DNA of 64,000 nucleotides from an uncultured Actinobaculum sp. (GTDB lineage: Bacteria; Actinomycetota; Actinomycetes; Actinomycetales; Actinomycetaceae): positions 45,254 to 109,253 of the forward strand of contig CALIHR010000044.1 of the NCBI GenBank assembly GCA_938020505.1. The letters are read 5' to 3'. A model generated the notes under the pieces. It was not told where the DNA came from and searched no databases. It saw only the letters and a list, made by a program, of their open reading frames with translations. A program made the translations under genes and the position numbers. This document shows positions 42,719-50,306 of this stretch, piece by piece (the stretch's first letter is position 1; every line of letters begins with the position of its first letter).

Positions 42719-43288
42719 GTGAACGCTAATCGTTACGAGGATTTCATATCGGAACTCAACGAATTGAACGACGGCGACGCACCAGTGGCTCGAGACGTCG
42801 CTGCGGCGTTGAAATCCGATCCCGAAGTCTTGGCGTATTTCGTGCGTCCCCAAACTCTTTTCGACAGCGACTCCGTCTACGAGTCCGTCACATGCTACGC
42901 CGTGACGGATTCCTCGCTGCACGTGATTTCCTCCGACGTCTCCTACGAGTTTGCGCCGGAAGGCGAGCTGTTGACGAGCGTGCGCACCCTGCCCTTGTCG
43001 ATGCTCCGCGACGTCCAGCTCCTGCGGCGGCGCAGCCTTCAGGGGCCGCACACGGGCGAGCTTTCGGCCATCGGCATCCACGCCGTCTGGGGCGGCTCCT
43101 GGCTGATCGACAGCTTTCCGGCCGGATGCGAGGACCCGTCCTGCACCCTCGACCACGGCTCGATGGCCCACGCGGTGGCCGAGGACCTCGACGTGTTCGT
43201 CGACACGTCCCTCGACGCCGCCGTCTTTTCCAAGGGCGCCGAATTCATCCTCCGCCTCCATGAGATCCTCGCCGGAGCGGGCAGGTGA
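42719..43288 (+). CDS. DUF5998 family protein
   Basis: A 189-aa cytoplasmic protein of a conserved actinobacterial family found next to the gyrase-A-like gene. Visible features: an N-terminal helix (YEDFISELNELND), a beta-rich centre (ESVTCYAVTDSSLHVISSDVSYEF, GIHAVWGGSWLIDSF) and DPSCTLDHGSMAHAVAEDLDVFVD. GTG 42719 starts it; the TGA overlaps the next gene by GTGA. Function unknown. Fold resembles small regulatory/PH-like domains only loosely, which I would not rely on. Confidence 0.8.
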   Translation: MNANRYEDFISELNELNDGDAPVARDVAAALKSDPEVLAYFVRPQTLFDSDSVYESVTCYAVTDSSLHVISSDVSYEFAPEGELLTSVRTLPLSMLRDVQLLRRRSLQGPHTGELSAIGIHAVWGGSWLIDSFPAGCEDPSCTLDHGSMAHAVAEDLDVFVDTSLDAAVFSKGAEFILRLHEILAGAGR

Positions 43289-44433
43289 GCCAAACCGCCC
43301 AGCCCTTGGCCGATGATTTTCCGGCCCCCGGGGAACGGCGCCTTCGGGCGGCGCTTTCGGCCGCCATGGACGCCGTCGGCTTGGCGACCGCGACGTCGGC
43401 CTCGGACTCCGAACGCGACAGAGCGGCGCTCGGGCTGCCCGAGGCCGAGCGCGTTTGTTTCGTCATGGCCGACGGGCTGGGCGCCGAGAACCTCGACGCC
43501 AGAAGCGGGCACGCCCCCACGCTGCGGTCGATGGCCCATTTGGAGCCGCTCGCGAGCGTGGCGCCTTCGACGACCGCCGCCGCCATAACCGCAGTGGGAA
43601 CGGGCGAGCTCCCGGGAAGGACCGCGATGATGGGGTATTCGCTGCGGTCTCCGGCCAGCGGCAGGCCGTTTTCCCTCATCAAATGGGACGATCCCGGGCT
43701 CGACCCGCTCTCGTGGCAGAGCCAGCCCACGCTGTTCGAAAGGCTGGGCCCGCGCGCGCAGGCCTGCCGCGTGGTCCAACCCGCCGCGTTCGTCGGCTCG
43801 GGACTGACGCTGGCCGCTCTCCGAGGCGCTGAGGCCGTGCCGGCCGAGACCCTCGACGAGCGGGTCGAGGCGGCCGCCCGGGCTTTGCGGCGGGGGGCCG
43901 AATGCGTCTACCTCTACTGGGGCGAAATCGACCATGCGGGCCACGCAACGGGATGGACGTCCGGCGAATGGGTGGCCGAGTTGGAGAGCTTCGACGCCGC
44001 CGTCGCGTCCCTGGCGCGCTCCGTCCCGCGCGGAACGCTCATCGTCGTCACCGCCGACCACGGGATGGTCGACGTCGGCACGAGGATCGACCTCGCCGAC
44101 TCCCCCCGGCTGCGCGAGGGAGCGGACCTCGTTGCGGGCGAGGATCGCGCGGTTCAGGTGTACACCCGGGAGCCGGAGGCCCTCGCGGCGCGATGGAGGG
44201 AGGAGCTCGGCGAGTCGGCGCTCGTCCTGACGGCCGACGAAGCCGTCGCAACGGGGGTCTTCGGCCCCGTCGGAGATTTCGCCCGCTCCGTCATGGGCGA
44301 CGTCATTTCCTTCCAACGCGGCGATTGCGCCGTCTTTGACTCTCGCGGGCGCACGGCCCCGCCGATGCGGGGAGTCCACGGGTCCCTCACGTCCGTCGAA
44401 ATGCTCGTTCCCCTCATCGCAGAGGCCGTTTGA
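43285..44433 (+). CDS. Alkaline phosphatase superfamily (nucleotide pyrophosphatase-like) protein
   Basis: A 382-aa predicted phosphodiesterase/pyrophosphatase. Metal-site segments of the superfamily are present: FVMADGLGAENL (Asp), STTAAAITAVGTGELPG (nucleophile Thr region), WGEIDHAGHATGWTS (Asp/His) and VVTADHGMVDV (Asp/His). No signal peptide is visible, so it may be cytoplasmic, unlike many relatives. GTG 43285 overlaps the DUF5998 stop, so the two are co-translated. The substrate is unknown; the nucleotide pyrophosphatase label rests on the metal pattern. Confidence 0.87.
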   Translation: MSQTAQPLADDFPAPGERRLRAALSAAMDAVGLATATSASDSERDRAALGLPEAERVCFVMADGLGAENLDARSGHAPTLRSMAHLEPLASVAPSTTAAAITAVGTGELPGRTAMMGYSLRSPASGRPFSLIKWDDPGLDPLSWQSQPTLFERLGPRAQACRVVQPAAFVGSGLTLAALRGAEAVPAETLDERVEAAARALRRGAECVYLYWGEIDHAGHATGWTSGEWVAELESFDAAVASLARSVPRGTLIVVTADHGMVDVGTRIDLADSPRLREGADLVAGEDRAVQVYTREPEALAARWREELGESALVLTADEAVATGVFGPVGDFARSVMGDVISFQRGDCAVFDSRGRTAPPMRGVHGSLTSVEMLVPLIAEAV

Positions 44434-44470
44434 CGGCGGAGGTTTTGATGTTTTTCGCTGGAGCCGCGTG

Positions 44471-45103
44471 ATGGCGGAGCTGGTCTTCTTTTCGGGGACG
44501 ATGGACTGCGGCAAATCGACTTTGGCGCTGCAGACGGCGTACAACCACGAGCGCCGCGGCATGAGAGGCCTCCTCTACACCCGCAACGACAGGGCGGGAA
44601 CCGGCAGGCTGTCCTCGCGCATCGGCCTGGAGTCGCGGGCTTTCGAGGTGGATGAGAGCACCGATTTTTGGAAGGCCGTGGCGCGGGAGCGGACCGGCGG
44701 GCGGGAAGTCGATTTTCTCATCTGCGACGAGGTCCAGTTCTACACCGAGGCTCAGATAGAGCAGCTGGCGAGAATCGTGGACGAGATCGAAATCGACGTC
44801 TTCGGCTTCGGAATCACGTCGGATTTCATGACGAGGCTGTTCCCCGGATCCGCGCGCATGATCGAGCTGGCCGACAGAGTGGAGGTTTTGCAGGTCAGGG
44901 CGCTGTGCTGGTGCGGAAAACGCGCCACGCACAACGCGCGCACCGTCGACGGCGCCATGGTCACGGAGGGGGAGCAGGTCGTCGTCGGCGACACCGACGC
45001 CGGAAAGGCGGGCTATGAGGTGCTCTGCCGATATCACCACAGGAAGCGAATGACCGCGAGCACGGCCCGCGCGGCAAAGCAGCTTCCCCTCGGCGAGCCC
45101 TAG
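44471..45103 (+). CDS. tdk: Thymidine kinase
   Basis: Salvage kinase converting thymidine to dTMP with ATP. The 210-aa type II enzyme has the P-loop FFSGTMDCGKSTLAL, the catalytic Glu segment FLICDEVQFYTEAQI, FGITSDFMTRLFPGS (lasso region) and two zinc-binding pairs (CWCGKRATHNAR and CRYHHRKR, where one Cys is replaced by Tyr/His context). ATG 44471 directly follows a GTG; the ribosome site is weak. It lies 37 bp after the phosphatase-family gene, probably in one transcript. Confidence 0.93.
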   Translation: MAELVFFSGTMDCGKSTLALQTAYNHERRGMRGLLYTRNDRAGTGRLSSRIGLESRAFEVDESTDFWKAVARERTGGREVDFLICDEVQFYTEAQIEQLARIVDEIEIDVFGFGITSDFMTRLFPGSARMIELADRVEVLQVRALCWCGKRATHNARTVDGAMVTEGEQVVVGDTDAGKAGYEVLCRYHHRKRMTASTARAAKQLPLGEP

Positions 45104-45145
45104 CCTTCTCAGACCGTTCCTTTTCTTTCGGCCGTCCCCTGTAAT

Positions 45146-45185
45146 CGTCCAGTCTTTCTCCGAACCGTCTAGTCTTTCTTCCCGA
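45146..45185 (-). repeat. 20-bp tandem duplication at the sepH stop codon
   Basis: cgtccagtctttctccgaac (45146-45165) and its near-copy at 45166-45185. The second contains the sepH stop (TAG on the minus strand at 45169-45171); the first is the downstream copy in which that codon has become CAG-like on the other strand. Confidence 0.85.
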
Positions 45186-46464
45186 AGACGATCTCGTCCC
45201 AGCTGGGCATCGACGGGCGCGAGCCTCGCCGTTTCTTCGAGCGATCGGATCGCCGTTCGGACGGGGCGAAGGCGTCCGGGGACGCCTGTTCGGCCTCCGA
45301 GCCCCCCCTGTTTCCCTTTCCGTCGGGAGAGCGCCCGTCGCGCGCCGCGCCGTCTCCCTCCGCCGACGCGCCTTTTCCTCCCTTGCCGTCTTTGCCTCGG
45401 GAACGTCTGTCTTTCGCCTTTTGAGGGGGCTCCTTGCCCCAACGGCCCGGGCGCGCGCCGCCGCCCGCCCGCCCGCCGGGCCCGGGCTGTTCGTCCGCCG
45501 CGGAATTCTGTTCGCGATCGGCGGCCGAACGGCGGGGCAGGCTCAAAATCGTCGCGTCGTGAGCCGTCTCCGGGGCGGAAGCCGGGGGGTGCGCGCCGTC
45601 GTAATCGGGGTCTTCCTCAGCCTTCGGCATCGGACGGACCCTGCCCCTTTGGGTGTCGAGGGAGGCCAGAACCTCTTCGATTCGCCCCTTTCCGTCGGCT
45701 TTGCCGCGGCCGTCTGCCGCGTCGTCGTTCGCCTTTCGCGCGTTCGCCGGCGCCTCGGCCGCCGCGCCCCCGCCGTGCCCGTCGGCCTTTCCTTCCTCGC
45801 CGTCCGCCCTGTGCGAGTGGCGGCGGTGCGTTTTTTCGCTTTGGACCAAATCCACCGGCGCGGGAGGGGTGTTCACGGCCCTCCAAGTTCCGGTCGAGGC
45901 AGGCAGCTGGGTCTCCGAGAGCCAGGCGGCTTCGTCGTCGAGCGCCTCCAGGAGGCGCCGCTCCAGATCGACGTGCCATGTGGCGCGATGCTCGCGGTCG
46001 CCCGTGACGAAGACGGCGACGAGCGTCCAGGGCTCGCCGTTCTTGCGCAGGGAGTCCCACGCGATGTCGTTCGGGTTGACGCCGCGGCCGACGAGGCGCG
46101 AGGCGACGAGCTCTTCGAGCGTCAGGCCTGCGCTGTCGCGGCCGATTGAGAAGGACCGGGCAAGCTGGGCGGTGTACTCGCGTTCCGCGACGATCGGAAA
46201 GGCGAGGGGGGTGACTCGGGAGGCGGGAAGCGCGGAAAGCTCGCACACGTCGTCGACGGACAGCCCCTCGCGTATATAGGACTGGATTTCCCGCGGCGTC
46301 ATCTGCCGTTTCGATTCGGACGGGTTCTCGACGACGGGCCTATCGCGTCTGAGCGTCGCGCGCAACAGGTCGGTGATGGGTAGGATATACCTATTGCCTT
46401 CGGCGTCGTTGAGCGTGAGAGTCTCGCCGTCGGGCCCGAGTCCCAAGAGCTCCAGTTTTTTCAT
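45169..46464 (-). CDS. sepH: Septation protein SepH
   Basis: Actinobacterial cell-division protein that binds FtsZ and helps Z-ring assembly. The 431-aa protein has the conserved N-terminal DUF3071 domain (MKKLELLGLGPDGETLTLND, RYILPITDLLRATLRRD) including the HTH-like PREIQSYIREGLSVDDVCELSALP, and a long disordered charged C-terminus with Arg/Lys-rich patches and ending WDEIVFGKKD, a conserved SepH tail. ATG 46464 has an AAGGGGAGAC ribosome site; upstream in-frame codons extend through the divergent promoter region and are rejected. Length is in the family range. Confidence 0.92.
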   Translation of the reverse strand: MKKLELLGLGPDGETLTLNDAEGNRYILPITDLLRATLRRDRPVVENPSESKRQMTPREIQSYIREGLSVDDVCELSALPASRVTPLAFPIVAEREYTAQLARSFSIGRDSAGLTLEELVASRLVGRGVNPNDIAWDSLRKNGEPWTLVAVFVTGDREHRATWHVDLERRLLEALDDEAAWLSETQLPASTGTWRAVNTPPAPVDLVQSEKTHRRHSHRADGEEGKADGHGGGAAAEAPANARKANDDAADGRGKADGKGRIEEVLASLDTQRGRVRPMPKAEEDPDYDGAHPPASAPETAHDATILSLPRRSAADREQNSAADEQPGPGGRAGGGARPGRWGKEPPQKAKDRRSRGKDGKGGKGASAEGDGAARDGRSPDGKGNRGGSEAEQASPDAFAPSERRSDRSKKRRGSRPSMPSWDEIVFGKKD

Positions 46465-46605
46465 GTCTCCCCTTGAAATCGTAGTCACCTTAAGGTTGCC
46501 ACACGACGGGCGGAATGGGCCGATTCGCCCGGGTGTGTCACGCTTGGCGCTCGGCCGTGCGTTTCGCTCGTGGATTGACAGACTGGACGAATCCGAAAAA
46601 CCTGA

Positions 46606-46611
46606 TACATT
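46606..46611 (+). promoter_or_regulatory. Extended -10 box upstream of the DUF4193 gene
   Basis: tgaTACATT at 46603-46611 is a good extended -10; TTGACA at 46575-46580 is too far (25 bp) to be its -35. The DUF4193 start is about 86 nt downstream and has its own ribosome site. Confidence 0.45.
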
Positions 46612-46696
46612 GTGGGCGCACGCGGGGCCGGACGCGGTGTCCGCGGCCTGAACAGCGGCAGACGATGCCGCCAAAACGAGACGAGTGGAGCTGACA

Positions 46697-46996
46697 ATGG
46701 CAACCGATTACGACGCGCCGCGCAAGCAGGACGAAGAACTCCGCGAGGATTCCCTCGAGCAGCTCAAGGCCCGGCGCTCAGAGCATCAGTCGGCGGAGGT
46801 CGAGGAGGACGAGGTCGAGGCCGCCGAAGGCTTCGAGCTGCCCGGGGCCGACCTGTCGAACGTCGAGCTTTCGATCAGCGTCGTGCCCGCCCAAGACGAC
46901 GAATTCACGTGTTCGCAGTGTTTCCTGGTGCACCATCGATCACAGCTTGCGTACGAAGAAAACGGGCTGCCCGTGTGCACGGAGTGCGCGGGCTAA
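46697..46996 (+). CDS. DUF4193 zinc-ribbon protein
   Basis: A 99-aa protein with an acidic N-terminal half and a C-terminal four-Cys ribbon: FTCSQCFLVHHRSQL and LPVCTECAG. The family is highly conserved in actinobacteria (Rv2699c in M. tuberculosis), of unknown function. ATG 46697 follows a GTGGAG ribosome site. It opens the conserved run DUF4193, DUF3710, OB-fold, DUF3159. Confidence 0.9.
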   Translation: MATDYDAPRKQDEELREDSLEQLKARRSEHQSAEVEEDEVEAAEGFELPGADLSNVELSISVVPAQDDEFTCSQCFLVHHRSQLAYEENGLPVCTECAG

Positions 46997-47048
46997 AATG
47001 GTGCGCATGGTCCGACCGAGCGAACCGCGATTCTGAAAGGGCTGACAC

Positions 47049-47723
47049 GTGGGACTATTTGGAAAGAAGAAGGCCAAGGCCCGAGAGGCGGAGGCCGACG
47101 TCGCCGCCGAGGCCGAGGCCGAGAAGGCCGTCGGGCCCTACGACGAAGCCGAGGCGCCCGAAGACGACGAGCTGCTCGAGTGCGGCGCCCTCAGGCTGCC
47201 GCCGGTCGAAGGCGCGACGATCCAATTCACGGTCGAGCGCAACCGCGAAGTGGTCTTGGGCGCCGTGTACATCGTGGGCGAGAGCGCGCTCCAGCTTCAG
47301 GTCTTCGCGGCGCCGAAGTCGAGCGACCTCTGGGACGACGTGCGCGCCGACATGATCTCCTCGATCGCCTCGCAGGGAGGGTCTTCGCGCGAGGCCGACG
47401 GAGAGTACGGGCAGGAGATCCACGCGCAGATGCCGGTCGAGGGGTCGAGGACGGTCAACCCCGTTCGGTACCTGGGCATCGACGGGCCCCGCTGGCTGCT
47501 GCGGGCGACGCTGACAGGCAGAGCCGCCGTCGACGACGCCGAGGCGCGCAACGTGCTCCACGCCGTGCTCGACAGGCTCGTGGTGGTCAGGGGCGCCGCC
47601 GCCCATCCGCCGCGCGACATTCTTCCGCTCGAAGTTCCCCGTTCGGGCAGCAGGCATTCCGAGCCCCAGCGCGACAGGCTTTCCCTTCCGCGCCGCGGGC
47701 CGGAAATCTCGGAGGTTCGCTGA
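47049..47723 (+). CDS. DUF3710 family protein
   Basis: A 224-aa cytoplasmic protein. An acidic, Ala/Glu-rich N-terminus (1-45) precedes the DUF3710 core with GALRLPPVEGATIQFTVE, LQLQVFAAPKSSDLWDDVRADM, GEYGQEIHAQMP and GIDGPRWLLRATLTGRAA. Conserved next to DUF4193 in actinobacteria (Rv2696c); function unknown. GTG 47049 has a GAAAGGG ribosome site. Its stop lies one base before the next start. Confidence 0.9.
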   Translation: MGLFGKKKAKAREAEADVAAEAEAEKAVGPYDEAEAPEDDELLECGALRLPPVEGATIQFTVERNREVVLGAVYIVGESALQLQVFAAPKSSDLWDDVRADMISSIASQGGSSREADGEYGQEIHAQMPVEGSRTVNPVRYLGIDGPRWLLRATLTGRAAVDDAEARNVLHAVLDRLVVVRGAAAHPPRDILPLEVPRSGSRHSEPQRDRLSLPRRGPEISEVR

Positions 47724-47724
47724 G

Positions 47725-47973
47725 GTGAGCCCTCGCCGAGTCGAAGTGACCGGCGAGATCACGTCGATCGCGTATCCCGGCGCGGGAAACTCGCCGGTCC
47801 TTCGAGCGAGGATCAAGGCCCCGGAGGGGGAGTTCGTCCTCGCGTTCCTGGGGCGGACCATCGTCCGCTGCATCGAGGTCGGCTCGCGTTTGACCGTGCG
47901 CGGGGCCGTCTCGGGCCGCGACGCCGTCCCGACGATCTTCGATCCGGCCTACACGGTGCTCCCGGGCGAGTGA
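47725..47973 (+). CDS. Small OB-fold protein
   Basis: An 82-aa single OB-fold of the Rv2694c type (VEVTGEITSIAYPG, VLRARIKAPEGEFVLAFLGRTIVRCIEVGSRLTVRGAV, split here into its strands). OB-folds bind nucleic acid or oligosaccharide; which is unknown here. GTG 47725 follows the DUF3710 stop by one base, so the two are co-translated. It is always found between DUF3710 and DUF3159 in actinobacteria. Confidence 0.88.
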   Translation: MSPRRVEVTGEITSIAYPGAGNSPVLRARIKAPEGEFVLAFLGRTIVRCIEVGSRLTVRGAVSGRDAVPTIFDPAYTVLPGE

Positions 47974-48100
47974 CGCTTGCAGTCCGAGAGGCGCCCACGG
48001 TTCGGAAAGGGCGCCGCGGGAACGGAGTCGGCGCGGCGAACAGAGGCGAACAGAACGGAATCGATGCGGCGAGAATATCGACGCGGCGGAAAGGAACGAC

Positions 48101-48883
48101 GTGACCGAGAGGGTCGATGTGACAGATCAAGCGACTGAGGAGGGGCAGGCTCCGGATCGGGCGGAGGCCGCCGGAAGGCAGTCGGCCAAGCGCAGAGGCG
48201 GTTTGGCGGCCGCCGTCGGCGAGGACTTCGACCTGTCGAGGGCCGTGGGCGGAAAACGGGGCGTCGTCGAAAGCGTCGCCCCCGGGGCGATCTTCCTCGT
48301 CGTCTACATAGCGACCAAGGACGTCGTCGTCTCCTCGATCGCTCCGGTGGCCGCCGCGGTCCTCGCCCTGGCGGCCCGCCTTGTGGGCAGGCTCGACGTC
48401 ACCCCCGCGGTCAGCGGCCTTATCGGCGTCGGCGTCTCGGCTTTCTGGGCGCTGCGCACGGGGCAGGCGTCCGACTACTTCACGGTCGGGCTGCTCCTCA
48501 ATGCCGGGTATTTGGCCGCGCTCGCCCTTTCCCTCGCCGTGCGTTGGCCGCTCATGGGCCTCGTCCTCGGATTCCTGCGCGGGGACGCCACGCGATGGAG
48601 GAGGGCCGACGACGAGGACGGGCTCGCGACTCGCCGCGCGTACACCCGTCTGACGTGGCTGTGGGCAGGGGTGTTCGCCTTGCGCCTCCTCGTTCAGACG
48701 CCTCTCTACCTGACGGATGCGACGACGGCCCTCGCGGTGAGCAAGCTCGTCATGGGCCTGCCGCTCTTCGCGCTCGCGGCCTGGGCGACGTGGATGGCGG
48801 TTCGCGCGCTTCCGCCGACGGACGCAAGCGGCGCCGTCCGAGAAGAGGCGAAGCCGCCGTCTGAGAACGTGAGCGCAGGCTAG
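48101..48883 (+). CDS. DUF3159 membrane protein
   Basis: A 260-aa integral membrane protein with five or six spans (GAIFLVVYIATKDVVVSSIAPV, VLALAARLVG, VSGLIGVGVSAFWAL, VGLLLNAGYLAALALSLA, WLWAGVFALRLLVQTPLYL, VMGLPLFALAAWATWMAV) after a charged N-terminus. DUF3159 family, Rv2693c-like; function unknown. GTG 48101 has a GAAAGGA ribosome site. Its last codons and stop are duplicated in tandem. It is convergent with the TrkA genes. Confidence 0.88.
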   Translation: MTERVDVTDQATEEGQAPDRAEAAGRQSAKRRGGLAAAVGEDFDLSRAVGGKRGVVESVAPGAIFLVVYIATKDVVVSSIAPVAAAVLALAARLVGRLDVTPAVSGLIGVGVSAFWALRTGQASDYFTVGLLLNAGYLAALALSLAVRWPLMGLVLGFLRGDATRWRRADDEDGLATRRAYTRLTWLWAGVFALRLLVQTPLYLTDATTALAVSKLVMGLPLFALAAWATWMAVRALPPTDASGAVREEAKPPSENVSAG

Positions 48884-48914
48884 AGAACGTGACGCAGGCT
48901 AGACTGACGGGCTA
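48863..48914 (+). repeat. 19-20-bp tandem duplication at the DUF3159 stop codon
   Basis: gagaacgtgagcgcaggcta (48863-48882), gagaacgtgacgcaggcta (48883-48901) and a shortened third unit to 48914. The first copy holds the DUF3159 stop TAG; the last cta is the minus-strand stop of the adjacent TrkA gene. Confidence 0.85.
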
Positions 48915-49598
48915 GACCGACCCTGGCGAGGCGTCGTCGCCGATGAGCTCGCGCACGATGTCGAGGTCTTCCTCGGCCTCGGCCGAGCGCAGGAAAAGCA
49001 CCTGGTCGCCGGCTTCGACCGTCAAATCGGGCTCCGCCGTGAACGGCACCCCGTCCCGGACGATCGCGTTGAGGACGATCGAGGGCGGGAGGACGACGTC
49101 GGAGACGGCGAGCCCGACGATCGGCGCCTCGGGAGGAAGCGTCGTCTGCAGGAGGGCCGCCCCCGAGCTGTGAAAGTGCATGACCGTTGCGAGGCGCCCG
49201 TTGGCGACCGCGTCCTCGACGTAGGGCGCTATGACGCGCGGCGTCGATACGGCGACGTCCACCCCCCACGATTCGTCGAAGAGCCACTCGTTCTTCGGAT
49301 TGTTCACGCGGGCGATGACCCTCTCGACGCCGAATTCGGTTTTGGCCAGGAGCGAGACGACGAGGTTGACCTTGTCGTCGCCCGTCGCCGCCACGACGAC
49401 GTCGGCCTCGTCGAGATTCGCCCGCTGGAGGCTCGTGAGCTCGCAGGCGTCGTCGAGCTGCCACTCCGCCTCGGGGACGGAGGCGACTTTCATCGCCGAG
49501 GGGTGGCGGTCGATGATTGTGATGTCGTGGCCGGATTGGACGAGCTCCTTGGCGATCGACATGCCCACGGACCCGGCCCCCGCGATGATGACTTTCAC
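48912..49598 (-). CDS. TrkA/RCK regulatory protein (CeoC-like)
   Basis: Cytoplasmic nucleotide-binding (KTN/RCK) regulator of a K+ transporter. The 228-aa protein has the Rossmann start KVIIAGAGSVGMSIAKEL, IIDRHP with the acidic ribose-binding residue, VVVAATGDDKVNLVVSLLAK and a TrkA-C domain at the end (GLAVSDVVLPPSIVLNAIVRDGVPF). GTG 49598 overlaps the stop of the upstream TrkA gene by GTGA and has a GAGGAGG ribosome site. Tandem half-size TrkA genes are the CeoB/CeoC arrangement of mycobacteria. Confidence 0.92.
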   Translation of the reverse strand: MKVIIAGAGSVGMSIAKELVQSGHDITIIDRHPSAMKVASVPEAEWQLDDACELTSLQRANLDEADVVVAATGDDKVNLVVSLLAKTEFGVERVIARVNNPKNEWLFDESWGVDVAVSTPRVIAPYVEDAVANGRLATVMHFHSSGAALLQTTLPPEAPIVGLAVSDVVLPPSIVLNAIVRDGVPFTAEPDLTVEAGDQVLFLRSAEAEEDLDIVRELIGDDASPGSV

Positions 49599-50260
49599 AG
49601 ATCCTCCTCGGCTGGGTGGTTCGCGATCCTTTGGACGGCGCCGGCCCGATCGGTTTCGACCGTCATGTGCAGCGCGTCGCCGTCTTGCAGCACGAGGCTC
49701 GGCGTGGGAAGCATCCCTCTTCCCAAACGGGTGAGATAGGTCACTCTTGCCTTCGTCGCCCGCTCCAAATCGGAGACGCTGCGCCCGAACCAGGAAGGGT
49801 CGAGGTCGATGCCGACGATCGCGATTCCGGCGTCGTCCTCGATCCAGTCGAAGTGCGGCCCCAGCGGGATGAGATGCCTGAAGACCTGCTCGACCGTCCA
49901 TTTGACCGTTGAGACCGTGGCGATTCCGAGCCGCTCGTAAACCTCTGCGCGCGTCGGGTCGTATATGCGGGTGACGACGTTGGACACTCCGAAGGTCTCG
50001 CGGACCACGCGGGCGGCGATGATGTTCGAGTTGTCGCCCGAGGAGACGGCCGCGAAGCCGTGGGCGTCCTCGATGCCGGCTTGGATCAGCGCCTCGCGGT
50101 CGAAGCCCATCCCCGTGACGCGCTGACCCGAAAAACCTTCTGGGAGCCGCCGAAACGAGTCGGGGCTGTGGTCGATGACGGCCACGGAATGGCCGTACTC
50201 CGTTAGATTCGCGGCCAACGTCGCTCCGACGCGGCCGCACCCCATGATGACAAAGTGCAC
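49595..50260 (-). CDS. TrkA/RCK regulatory protein (CeoB-like)
   Basis: First gene of the TrkA pair, 221 aa. It has VIMGCGRVGATLAANLTEYGHSVAVIDHSP (NAD-binding Rossmann motif), FAAVSSGDNSNIIAARVV and a TrkA-C domain (IAIVGIDLDPSWFGRSVSDLE, LHMTVETD). The GTG start lies 7 nt after a TAGCGT box, suggesting a leaderless mRNA. It is divergent from an APC-family permease through a 46-bp gap with overlapping promoters, which suggests that this RCK pair controls that permease rather than a TrkH channel. Confidence 0.92.
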   Translation of the reverse strand: MHFVIMGCGRVGATLAANLTEYGHSVAVIDHSPDSFRRLPEGFSGQRVTGMGFDREALIQAGIEDAHGFAAVSSGDNSNIIAARVVRETFGVSNVVTRIYDPTRAEVYERLGIATVSTVKWTVEQVFRHLIPLGPHFDWIEDDAGIAIVGIDLDPSWFGRSVSDLERATKARVTYLTRLGRGMLPTPSLVLQDGDALHMTVETDRAGAVQRIANHPAEEDL

Positions 50261-50306
50261 GCTAAGAACGCTACCTCAAACCGCGACGTGGCGTAGCCTG
50301 AACACT
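50261..50306. promoter_or_regulatory. Overlapping divergent promoters of trkA pair and APC permease
   Basis: TAGCGT (minus, 50268-50273) lies 7 nt before GTG 50260, and TAGCCT (plus, 50294-50299) lies 7 nt before GTG 50307. Each -10 box falls at the -35 position of the other promoter, so the two are probably mutually exclusive. Confidence 0.55.
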
